Assembly: GCF_024464185.1 (NCBI RefSeq)
Contig: NZ_JANHAU010000002.1
Span: 496,001 to 560,000, forward strand
DNA from: Haloarchaeobius salinus
GTDB lineage: Archaea > Halobacteriota > Halobacteria > Halobacteriales > Natrialbaceae
Direction: 5' to 3'
Length of the DNA stretch: 64,000 nucleotides
Shown here: positions 1-6,953 of the stretch, in pieces
Numbering within the stretch: position 1 is the first letter of the stretch
How the letters are laid out: each line of letters opens with the position of its first letter
Notes under the pieces: generated by a model
Database searches by the model: none
Told to the model about the DNA's origin: nothing
The model's input: the letters and a program-made list of their open reading frames with translations, nothing else
Program-made: the position numbers and the translations under genes

Positions 1-1161
1 TACGACGTTCTCGGTGTCGGCAGGGACGCGTCCGAGGACGAGATCAAGCAGGCCTACCGGAAGAAGGCCGCCGAGTACCACCCGGACGTGTCCGACGCGG
101 AGGACGCAGAGGAGAAGTTCAAGCAGGTGAAGAAGGCGAAGGAGGTCCTCACCGACGACCAGAAGCGCCAGGCGTACGACCGCCTCGGCCACGAGCGCTT
201 CGAGCAGGCCGAGAAGCGCGGCGGCTTCGACCAGGGTGCTGGCGGTGGCGCTGGCGGCTTCGGCGGCGGTCGCGGTGGGGACCCCTTCGGCGGCCAGGGC
301 GGCATGGGCGGCATCAACGACATCTTCGAGCAGTTCTTCGGCGGCGGCCAGGGCGGCCAGCGCGGACGCGACCGCGGTCCACAGCCCGGCCGCGACCTCC
401 GCACGCAGATCACCCTCGACCTCGAGGAGGTGTACGAGGGCGTCGAGAAGCAGGTGACCATCTCACGGCCCGCGCACTGCGACACGTGCGAGGGCGAGGG
501 CCACCCGCCGGACGCCGACGTCGAGACCTGCCCCGAGTGCAACGGCCAGGGCCGGGTCACCCGCGTCCAGCAGACGCCGCTCGGGCGCGTGCAGCAGACC
601 CAGACCTGCCACCGGTGCGAGGGCGAGGGAGAACTGTACGACGAGCAGTGCGCGGACTGCGGCGGCGACGGCGTCGTCGCCGAGGAGGCCTCCCTCTCAG
701 TCGAGATCCCCCCCGGCGTGCAGAACGGCCAGACCATCCGCATGGGTGGCGAGGGTGCGGTCGGGGACCCCGGCGCGCCGCGTGGCGACCTCATCATCGA
801 GGTCAGCGTCGCCGACCACGAGGACTTCGAGCGCGAGGGCGACGACCTCTACTACCGGCTGGCCATCTCCTTCCCGCAGGCCGTCTTCGGCGACACCGTC
901 GAGATCGAGACCCTCGGCGGCCGCGTCGAGCTCGACATCCCCGAGGGCACCCAGAGCGGCGAGACCTTCCGCCTGCGCGGCAAGGGCATGCCCCACCTGC
1001 GGCGGCGGGGCGAGGGCGACCTGTTCGTCCAGGCCCACGTGGTGACGCCCTCGGACCTGAACGAGGAGCAGCGCGAGGCGCTCGAGGCGTTCGCCGAGGC
1101 CGGCGGCGAGGATATCGAGGTCAAGAAGGGGTTCTTCGAGAAGATCGAGAGCTTCTTCTGA
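1..1161 (+). CDS. dnaJ: Chaperone protein DnaJ (5' end outside window)
   Basis: Hsp40 co-chaperone that stimulates DnaK ATPase and delivers unfolded clients in the cytoplasm. The reading frame is open from base 1, so only a few N-terminal residues are missing; an internal GTG at 88 is not the start because the J domain lies upstream of it. Visible domains in order: J domain with the HPD motif (about residues 27-29 of the visible part), a Gly/Phe-rich linker, the zinc domain with four CxxCxGxG-type repeats (CDTCEGEG, CPECNGQG, CHRCEGEG, CADCGGDG), then the C-terminal client-binding domains. About 386 residues are visible, normal for type I DnaJ. In haloarchaea grpE and dnaK usually lie upstream; they are outside this window. 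Confidence 0.97.
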   Translation, partial: YDVLGVGRDASEDEIKQAYRKKAAEYHPDVSDAEDAEEKFKQVKKAKEVLTDDQKRQAYDRLGHERFEQAEKRGGFDQGAGGGAGGFGGGRGGDPFGGQGGMGGINDIFEQFFGGGQGGQRGRDRGPQPGRDLRTQITLDLEEVYEGVEKQVTISRPAHCDTCEGEGHPPDADVETCPECNGQGRVTRVQQTPLGRVQQTQTCHRCEGEGELYDEQCADCGGDGVVAEEASLSVEIPPGVQNGQTIRMGGEGAVGDPGAPRGDLIIEVSVADHEDFEREGDDLYYRLAISFPQAVFGDTVEIETLGGRVELDIPEGTQSGETFRLRGKGMPHLRRRGEGDLFVQAHVVTPSDLNEEQREALEAFAEAGGEDIEVKKGFFEKIESFF

Positions 1162-1248
1162 AAGATTCGGGTTGATTTGTTTCGGCTGTTGATCGCGTTC
1201 CTGAGTGGTGAGTCTTGACTGGCGTGAGAACTGCTGGTGTCGATTACT

Positions 1249-1530
1249 GCCAGAAAGCCCCGAGGCGCTGGAGCGGGGGGACTCGCTGCGCTCCTCGTAC
1301 CTGCGGTGCCTGAGCGCTTCGCGCTCAGACTAACGAGAGCTTCGCTCTCGTGTCGCTTGCTTCGTCCGCCTTCCTCCAGCGCCTCGCCCCTTTCAGTCCC
1401 ACCAGACTGCACCTCACACCTCCCCAGCCTATTCGCTCGGTCGCAGGCTCCCTCGCTCATCCCTCGCGCGCGGAATGGCTCGCGGGCTTCGCCACGCGAG
1501 CCAGCGCGCGCCAGCCGGAAGGTTCCCGGG
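1249..1530. repeat. Composite hairpin-rich intergenic repeat, copy 1
   Basis: The 423-base gap between dnaJ and the next gene holds no credible gene. It contains modules found again elsewhere in the window: the core GCCAGAAAGCCCC (1249-1261), a CTGCGGTGCCTGAGCGC segment (about 1301), two hairpins with TTC loops (1311-1327 and 1334-1350, seven-base-pair stems), TTTCAGTCCCACC (about 1390), a CTCACACCTCCCCAGCCT segment (about 1413) and a GCGCGCCAGCCGG end module (about 1506). Module order matches the copies near 9.5 and 47 kb. No transposase or clear target duplication is seen. Confidence 0.75.
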
Positions 1531-1584
1531 CATCGCCACGTGGAACTCCACGCACTTTTCCCGACATGCACCTAACACTGAGCC

Positions 1585-2301
1585 ATGCAGACGCTCGCCG
1601 ACGTGCTGGCACGGGACCGCCGGAGCGACGCGCCCGCCCTGTTCGCCGAGGGGCCGACGACCCAGCGGTACGACTACCGGCGCTTCCTGACGACGGCGTG
1701 GAAGACGGGCAACCTCCTGCACAAGCTGGGCGTGCGGACGGGCGCTGAAGTCGCCATCGTGCCGTCGGCGCGCGCCCAGCCCGTGCTCACGTTTCTCGGG
1801 GCGTCGTTGCTGGGCGCGGTGACGACGTTCGACCCGTCCCGGGAGGTCGAAGCGCGGGCGTTCGTCGCGCCGACCGACCGGCTCGGAGAGTACGACATCG
1901 CGCCGGGGACGGCGACGATAGGCTACGGCGCGGACCCGGAGAACCCGGCACACGACTACTGGGAGGGCGGCGTCTGGAGCGAGAACCCGACGATGCCGCC
2001 CGAACCCGCGACGCCGTCGGACCCCATCCTCGACGACGGCGACCGGCGGTACACCCACGCGGACCTGCTCGCCGGGGCCGAGTGGGCCGTCGACGAGCTG
2101 GCGCTGACAGCCGAGGACACGGTGTCGGTCGGCGGACGGGTGGCCTCGCCGGCGGTGCTCGCGGCCGGCGTCATCGCGCCGCTGGTGGCGGGGGCGTCCA
2201 CCAGGCTCGACGGCGGCGACGGGGACACCGCGGGGGTCGTGGACGGGGCGAGCATCGACGTGTCGGACGGGTTCTTCGAGCGCGTCGAGGCGTCGCGGTA
2301 G
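1585..2301 (+). CDS. Truncated, P-loop-less AMP-binding (acyl-CoA synthetase-like) protein
   Basis: At 238 residues this is under half the length of an acyl-CoA synthetase. The N-terminal half (about 1-95) looks like the start of an AMP-binding domain: a YRRFLTTAWKTGNLL helix, then GAEVAIVPS and LGASLLGAVTTF. The C-terminal part (about 145-215) resembles the segment after the P-loop (YTHADLLAGAEWAVDEL, then PLVAGASTRL). The SSGTTGKPKG P-loop and the C-terminal catalytic lysine domain are absent, so adenylation activity is unlikely. I infer a pseudoenzyme or regulatory homologue, or a decayed gene that stayed open. A full acetyl-CoA synthetase lies 1.3 kb downstream on the other strand. Confidence 0.65.
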   Translation: MQTLADVLARDRRSDAPALFAEGPTTQRYDYRRFLTTAWKTGNLLHKLGVRTGAEVAIVPSARAQPVLTFLGASLLGAVTTFDPSREVEARAFVAPTDRLGEYDIAPGTATIGYGADPENPAHDYWEGGVWSENPTMPPEPATPSDPILDDGDRRYTHADLLAGAEWAVDELALTAEDTVSVGGRVASPAVLAAGVIAPLVAGASTRLDGGDGDTAGVVDGASIDVSDGFFERVEASR

Positions 2302-2365
2302 CGCGGGGACTGGTGGCCAACAGCTTGGACCGGGGCTTATCGGGGAGAACGCCGTCTGTACAGGT

Positions 2366-2800
2366 ATGAGCGAGCACTCCAGCGAGCACGAGGCATCGAC
2401 CGACGGGGGCGCGCCCCCCGAGACGTTGCGGTCGGCGGGCGGCATCATCACGGGGTTGCTGGACCGGGTGACCGAGTCCGCCGCGGTCGACGCGGTGTAC
2501 GGCGAGCCCGTCGAGGCGCAGGGCCGGACGGTGATCTCGGTCGCGAAGGTGGCCTACGGCTTCGGCGCGGGGAGTGGGACCGGGAGTTCCGGGGAAGCAG
2601 AGGGTGACGACGAGGACCCGGAAGCCAGCGAGAGCGGTGGCGGCGGTGGCGCGGCGGCCAGCCCCGTCGGCGTGGTCGAGGTGACGGAGGACGGCACGCG
2701 GTTCGTGCGGTTCGACGACCGCCGAAAGCTCGCGGTCGGTGCCGTCCTCGGACTCGCGCTGGGCTACCTGCTCGGGCGGCGACGGCGCGGCGGCGACTGA
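2366..2800 (+). CDS. GerW/YtfJ-family protein with C-terminal membrane anchor
   Basis: 144 residues. The segment RVTESAAVDAVYGEPVEAQG followed by VISVAKVAYGFGAGSG matches the GerW/YtfJ (sporulation-protein-like) family, which is also widespread in non-spore-forming archaea and whose function there is unknown. A low-complexity Gly/Ser/Glu stretch (about 72-98) is followed by SPVGVVEVTEDGTRFVRF, a feature of the family. A hydrophobic helix (about 123-138) ends in an Arg-rich tail, suggesting tail anchoring with the tail in the cytoplasm. It ends one base before a convergent CPBP protease gene. Confidence 0.75.
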   Translation: MSEHSSEHEASTDGGAPPETLRSAGGIITGLLDRVTESAAVDAVYGEPVEAQGRTVISVAKVAYGFGAGSGTGSSGEAEGDDEDPEASESGGGGGAAASPVGVVEVTEDGTRFVRFDDRRKLAVGAVLGLALGYLLGRRRRGGD

Positions 2801-2801
2801 G

Positions 2802-3521
2802 CTACGCGGCGGTGGCAGTCACGTAGGCCGTCCCGGCGAGGACGACGTTGTAGAGCGCGTGGGTGACGATGGGGACGGTGAGGTTGTCGGTCCACTCGTA
2901 CAGCGCGCCGAGGACGGCCCCGGTGCCGGCGATGAGCAGCGCGCCAGCGACGACCTGCTCGACGGAGCCGGTGTAGTTCGCGAGGTGGACCGAGCCGAAC
3001 AGCAGGCTGGACCCGACGACCGCGCCGACCGGGCCGAACGTCTCGCGGAGCCGGCCCTGGACGACACCACGGAACAGGTACTCCTCGGCGGGTGCGACGA
3101 TGAGGACCGACAGGACGGCGACGCCGAGGAAGAAGTTCGGGTCGATGGTCCCGCTCTCCTCGATGACCGAGCCCGGCACGAGGTCGAGGGCGGCGAGCAG
3201 CACCGAGAGCCCGGTCGCGAGTACGAGCGCGACGAGCGTGCCGCCCAGCGCGAGGCCCGCCTCGCGGGCGGTGGGCACGCGGACCGGAACCGGGAGACCA
3301 CGCTGCCGGGCGTACAGCACGGCGAAGGCGAGGAAGCCGATCTGCCCCGCGGCCGTCAGCAGGAGCAGTCCGAGCGTCGTCTCCACGTCGAGGCCGAGTG
3401 CGAGCGACGGGACGAGGAAGACGACGCCGACGAGCGTCGAGACGACGATGGCGAGCACCGTCAGCCCCGTCGCCGCGAGGACGGTGCGTACCGGGCCGGT
3501 TGCGGGAGGTGTTTCTGTCAC
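2802..3521 (-). CDS. CPBP-family intramembrane metalloprotease
   Basis: 239-residue integral membrane protein of the CPBP (CAAX protease and bacteriocin-processing, Abi) family. Several hydrophobic helices are present. The family signature is complete: EEYLFRG (about residues 145-151) supplies the glutamates, a His follows in GSVHLANY, and a third motif THALYN lies near the C terminus. These residues line the intramembrane active site in characterised members. Substrate unknown; archaeal members are generally assigned to prenyl-protein or membrane-peptide processing by homology only. Convergent with the GerW-like gene with one base between stop codons. Confidence 0.88.
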   Translation of the reverse strand: MTETPPATGPVRTVLAATGLTVLAIVVSTLVGVVFLVPSLALGLDVETTLGLLLLTAAGQIGFLAFAVLYARQRGLPVPVRVPTAREAGLALGGTLVALVLATGLSVLLAALDLVPGSVIEESGTIDPNFFLGVAVLSVLIVAPAEEYLFRGVVQGRLRETFGPVGAVVGSSLLFGSVHLANYTGSVEQVVAGALLIAGTGAVLGALYEWTDNLTVPIVTHALYNVVLAGTAYVTATAA

Positions 3522-3587
3522 GGGTCACAGTACGTCGTCACCCGACAAAAACGGACGTGGCGCACCGCCAGGACGTCTCCGCGCCGG

Positions 3588-5591
3588 TTACCGCGCGTCC
3601 TCGAGTCGCTCCAGCGCCGCCGGGTTCTCGATGCTGCTCATGTCGCCGAGGTCCTCGCCCTGGTACGTCGCCTCGATGGCCCGGCGGATGATCTTCCCGG
3701 ACTGGGTCTTCGGGAACTCGTCGACGAACAGCACCTCGCGCGGGCGGAACGGCTTGCCGAGCTCCTCGCCGACCTGCGCGCGGAGTTCGTCGCGGAGCTC
3801 GTCGGTCTCCTCGTAGCCGTCCTCGAGGATGACGTAGGTGACGACGGCCGTGCCGGTGGTGTCGTCGGGAGCACCGACGGCGGCGGCCTGGTTCACCGCG
3901 TCGTGGTCCATCAGCGCGCCCTCGACCTCGGCGGGGCCGACCTTCCGGCCCGCCACGTTGAGCGCGTCGTCGGCGCGGCCGTGGAGGAACCAGAAGCCGT
4001 CCTCGTCCTTCTGCGCCCAGTCGCCGTGGTCCCAGAGGTCCTCCCACGAGGACCAGTACTCCTCGAGGTAGCGTTCGTCGCCCGACCAGAGGCTCTTCGT
4101 CATGCTGGGACAGGAGTCGCGCGCGACGAGGAAGCCGCGTTCGTGGGTGTCTCTGATGGACTCACCCGACGAGTCCACGATGTCGATGTCCATGCCCAGG
4201 CCCGGCCCGCCGAGCGTGCAGGGCTTGAGGTCGTTGATGGGCATCGGCATGAGGAAGCAGCCACAGATCTCGGTGCCGCCGGAGATGTTGATGATGGGTG
4301 CCTCACCGCCGCCGACCGTCTCGAGGAACCACTGCCAGGACTCGGGGTCCCACGGCTCGCCGGTGGAGCCGAGGATGCGCAGGCTGGAGAGGTCGTGCTT
4401 CTCCACCCACTCGTCGCCGTGCTTGCGCAGGGCGCGGATGGCCGTCGGCGAGATGCCGAACTGGGTGAGTCCGTGGCGGTCTATCATCTCCCAGAAGCGG
4501 TCGGGCTCGGGGTGGTCCGGCGCGCCCTCGTACATGAAGACCGTGTTGCCGAACGTGTGGTTGCCGATGAGCGTCCACGGCCCCATCATCCAACCGATGT
4601 CGCTCACCCAGAAGAAGCGGTCGCTGGGTTTGAGGTCGAAGCCGAAGTACAGCTCCTTGGCACACTGCAGCTGGACGCCCGCGTGGGTGTGGACGATGCC
4701 CTTCGGCTTGCCCGTCGTCCCCGAGGAGTACAGCAGCATCGACTCCTGGCTCGAATCGAGCGACTTCGAGTCGTACTCGTCGGACTGGCCCTCGATGGCC
4801 TCCGCCCAGGTGTCGTCCCGGCGCTTCCACTCGATGGACTCCTCCTCGCTGCTGACGAGGCCGAGACGCTCGTAGACGACCGTGTGCTCGACGTGGCCCG
4901 CCTCCTCGATGGCGTCGTCGGCCGCACCCTTCAGCCGGACCTCGCCGCCGCGGCGGTAGAAGCCGTCGCCCGTGAAGAGCACCGAGCACTCCGAGTCCGA
5001 GATGCGCGTCGCCGTCGCGTCCACGCCGAAGCCCGAGAAGATGGGCACCGCGATTGCGCCCACCTTGAAACAGCCGTAGAGGATGGAGACGACCTCCGGC
5101 ACCATCGGCATGTACAGCCCGACCGTGTCGCCAGTCCCCACGCCGACCGACTCCAGGTAGTTCGCCACCTGGTTGGACTGCCGGGCCAGCTCGTGGTACG
5201 TGACCTCGCGCACCTCGCCGTCCTCGCCCTCCCAGATGGTCGCGACCTTGTTTCGCGTCTCGTTGTCGGCGGCCGCGTGTCGGTCCACGACGTTGTGCGC
5301 GATGTTTATCTCGCCACCGGGGTACCAGTCCGTGAACTGCGGCCCCTCGCTGTCGTCCCGGATCGTGTCGTACTCCTCGTAGAACTCGATTCCGAGGTAG
5401 TCGACGAGCTCGTCCCAGAACCAGTCGACGCCGGACTGGTCGAAGCCGTCGGCCTCCGACGTCGTCCGCTCGACGAGTTCGTCGTAGTCCGCGATGTCGT
5501 ACTCCTGCATGAACTGCCAGACGTTCGTCGACTCGACGAACTCCTGTGACGGTTCGAACGCCACCTCGGATACGTCTTCCAGGGATTCCAT
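3588..5591 (-). CDS. acs: Acetyl-CoA synthetase / acetate-CoA ligase (AMP-forming)
   Basis: 667-residue cytoplasmic enzyme converting acetate (or a short acyl acid), ATP and CoA to acyl-CoA, AMP and PPi. It has the long N-terminal acetyl-CoA-synthetase extension, the phosphate-binding loop YSSGTTGKPKG, the later motifs STGEPWDPESW and GGTEICG, the hinge segment GRADDALNVAGRKVGPAEVE, and the catalytic C-terminal lysine in TQSGKIIRR. Start ATG at 5591. A weak TATA-like TTTCTATGA lies about 35 bases upstream. Haloarchaea have several paralogues, so the acyl substrate (acetate versus propionate) cannot be fixed from sequence. Single gene, divergent from the glycosyltransferase. Confidence 0.9.
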   Translation of the reverse strand: MESLEDVSEVAFEPSQEFVESTNVWQFMQEYDIADYDELVERTTSEADGFDQSGVDWFWDELVDYLGIEFYEEYDTIRDDSEGPQFTDWYPGGEINIAHNVVDRHAAADNETRNKVATIWEGEDGEVREVTYHELARQSNQVANYLESVGVGTGDTVGLYMPMVPEVVSILYGCFKVGAIAVPIFSGFGVDATATRISDSECSVLFTGDGFYRRGGEVRLKGAADDAIEEAGHVEHTVVYERLGLVSSEEESIEWKRRDDTWAEAIEGQSDEYDSKSLDSSQESMLLYSSGTTGKPKGIVHTHAGVQLQCAKELYFGFDLKPSDRFFWVSDIGWMMGPWTLIGNHTFGNTVFMYEGAPDHPEPDRFWEMIDRHGLTQFGISPTAIRALRKHGDEWVEKHDLSSLRILGSTGEPWDPESWQWFLETVGGGEAPIINISGGTEICGCFLMPMPINDLKPCTLGGPGLGMDIDIVDSSGESIRDTHERGFLVARDSCPSMTKSLWSGDERYLEEYWSSWEDLWDHGDWAQKDEDGFWFLHGRADDALNVAGRKVGPAEVEGALMDHDAVNQAAAVGAPDDTTGTAVVTYVILEDGYEETDELRDELRAQVGEELGKPFRPREVLFVDEFPKTQSGKIIRRAIEATYQGEDLGDMSSIENPAALERLEDAR

Positions 5592-5840
5592 GTCGTCCTA
5601 CGTGTTTCCGTGGGTGGGTCATAGAAATTGCCCTCAACGTTCGTGCGGTTCCTGTGTCCGCGTGCGTCCGGTGTCCGTCCCGGATTCGGGTTTGGGGGCT
5701 CGTCCGTCGTGGGACGCTCTGGAACCGCGAACGGCCAAAGAGCCCCGCGGTTCTCGGCCCCTTCTGCCTGGTATCGACTCAACGCTCCTGGTCACAGAAT
5801 CCACATACCAGACACACTCACCCATCGTACGAGAGCCGGG

Positions 5841-5850
5841 GTCTTTATTA
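5841..5850 (+). promoter_or_regulatory. TATA-like element of the glycosyltransferase gene
   Basis: GTCTTTATTA lies 30-39 bases before the ATG at 5880, consistent with a haloarchaeal promoter and a very short leader. The 288-base divergent region 5592-5879 holds no gene; it also contains an eight-base-pair inverted repeat GAACCGCG/CGCGGTTC (5722-5729 with 5746-5753). Confidence 0.45.
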
Positions 5851-5879
5851 CCGAACCGGGAGCCTACTTGGCATAGACG

Positions 5880-6950
5880 ATGCGTGTCGCGTTCGTCGCG
5901 CTGGAGACGGCACTCCACGTCGACAGCGAGGCGAACCGACGATTGAAGGGGATCGCGGAGGACCTCGCGAACCGGGGCCACGACGTCTGCGTGTTCTGTG
6001 CGAAGTGGTGGACCGGTGAGAAGGGCGAGTGGGAGCACGAGGACGTCGTCTACCGCGGGGTGGTCGACGAGGTCGATTCGGAGCGGAAGTTCCGGTACGC
6101 GCTCCCGATGGCGGTGCGGAAGTTCGGGGCGGAGGTCGTCCACGCCGCGGGGCGTCCGCCGAAGCAGGTGTCCGCGGCGAAGAAGGCGGCGCGGGTGGCT
6201 CGGGCCCCGCTCGTCACGGACTGGTACGGCGACGTCGCGGAGTACGGCCGGGCGCACCGGAAGGCGCTGAAGAAGTCCGACCGGGTCATCACGCCCTCGG
6301 AGATGGTGCAGACGCACGCATGGGAGCACGGCGCGAGCGAGGACTCGGTCGACGTGATCCCGAACGGCATCGACTTCGACCTGCTGCAGTCGGTCGAACC
6401 CCGCGAGGTGGCCGACGTGGTGTACGCCCGGCGGCTGGACGAGGGCGCGAACCTCGAATCGCTGCTGCTGGCGCTCGCCGAGCTCCGGCAGGTGGACTGG
6501 TCGGCGGTGGTCATCGGCGACGGGCCGGAGCGCGAGGCGTACGAGCGACAGGCACGCGACCTGCGGATCGACGACCGCATCACGTGGCTGGGCGAGTGCG
6601 ACCGCGAGCAGCGGGTCGCCGTCTACCGGGGCGCGCACGTGTTCGCCCAGACGGCCAAGGAGTGCCTGTTCGCGACGGAGCTGCTCTGGGCGCTGGCGTG
6701 TGGCTGCATCGGCATCGTGGAGTACCACGCCGACTCGTCGGCCCACGAGCTGCTCGTGCGGCGGGACGCCGACTTCGACCGGGGGTTCCGAACCACGAGC
6801 GAGCAGGAGCTCGCAGCCGCGATCAGCGAGGCCGCGGGGATGGAGCGCCTGACCGTCGACGACCGGTTCGCGGAGTTCGACAGGCGGGAGATCCTCGAAC
6901 GCTATCTGCAGTGCTACCGCGAGGAGATGGAGTCGGTGGGGCTGTTCTGA
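5880..6950 (+). CDS. Family 4-type glycosyltransferase
   Basis: 356 residues, GT-B fold. The N-terminal half has the usual start MRVAFVALET plus RLKGIAEDLANRGHDVCVFC; the central part contains SDRVITPSEM and DVIPNGIDFDLL, the family 4 acceptor/linker signature; the C-terminal half has VVIGDGPEREAYE and WLGECDREQR. The usual donor-binding ExxxxxxxE motif is only partly kept (ECLFATELLWALACGC). Such enzymes act in haloarchaeal S-layer glycosylation or glycolipid synthesis; the sugar is unknown. It stands alone, not in an agl-type cluster. Confidence 0.85.
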   Translation: MRVAFVALETALHVDSEANRRLKGIAEDLANRGHDVCVFCAKWWTGEKGEWEHEDVVYRGVVDEVDSERKFRYALPMAVRKFGAEVVHAAGRPPKQVSAAKKAARVARAPLVTDWYGDVAEYGRAHRKALKKSDRVITPSEMVQTHAWEHGASEDSVDVIPNGIDFDLLQSVEPREVADVVYARRLDEGANLESLLLALAELRQVDWSAVVIGDGPEREAYERQARDLRIDDRITWLGECDREQRVAVYRGAHVFAQTAKECLFATELLWALACGCIGIVEYHADSSAHELLVRRDADFDRGFRTTSEQELAAAISEAAGMERLTVDDRFAEFDRREILERYLQCYREEMESVGLF

Positions 6951-6953
6951 CGG

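Noticed and set aside
2739-5549. A 936-codon open frame opposite acetyl-CoA synthetase
   Set aside because: It mirrors the codon structure of the acs gene on the other strand, is full of Val/Arg/Leu/Asp low-complexity sequence, and crosses the CPBP protease gene. High GC third positions create such long shadow frames.
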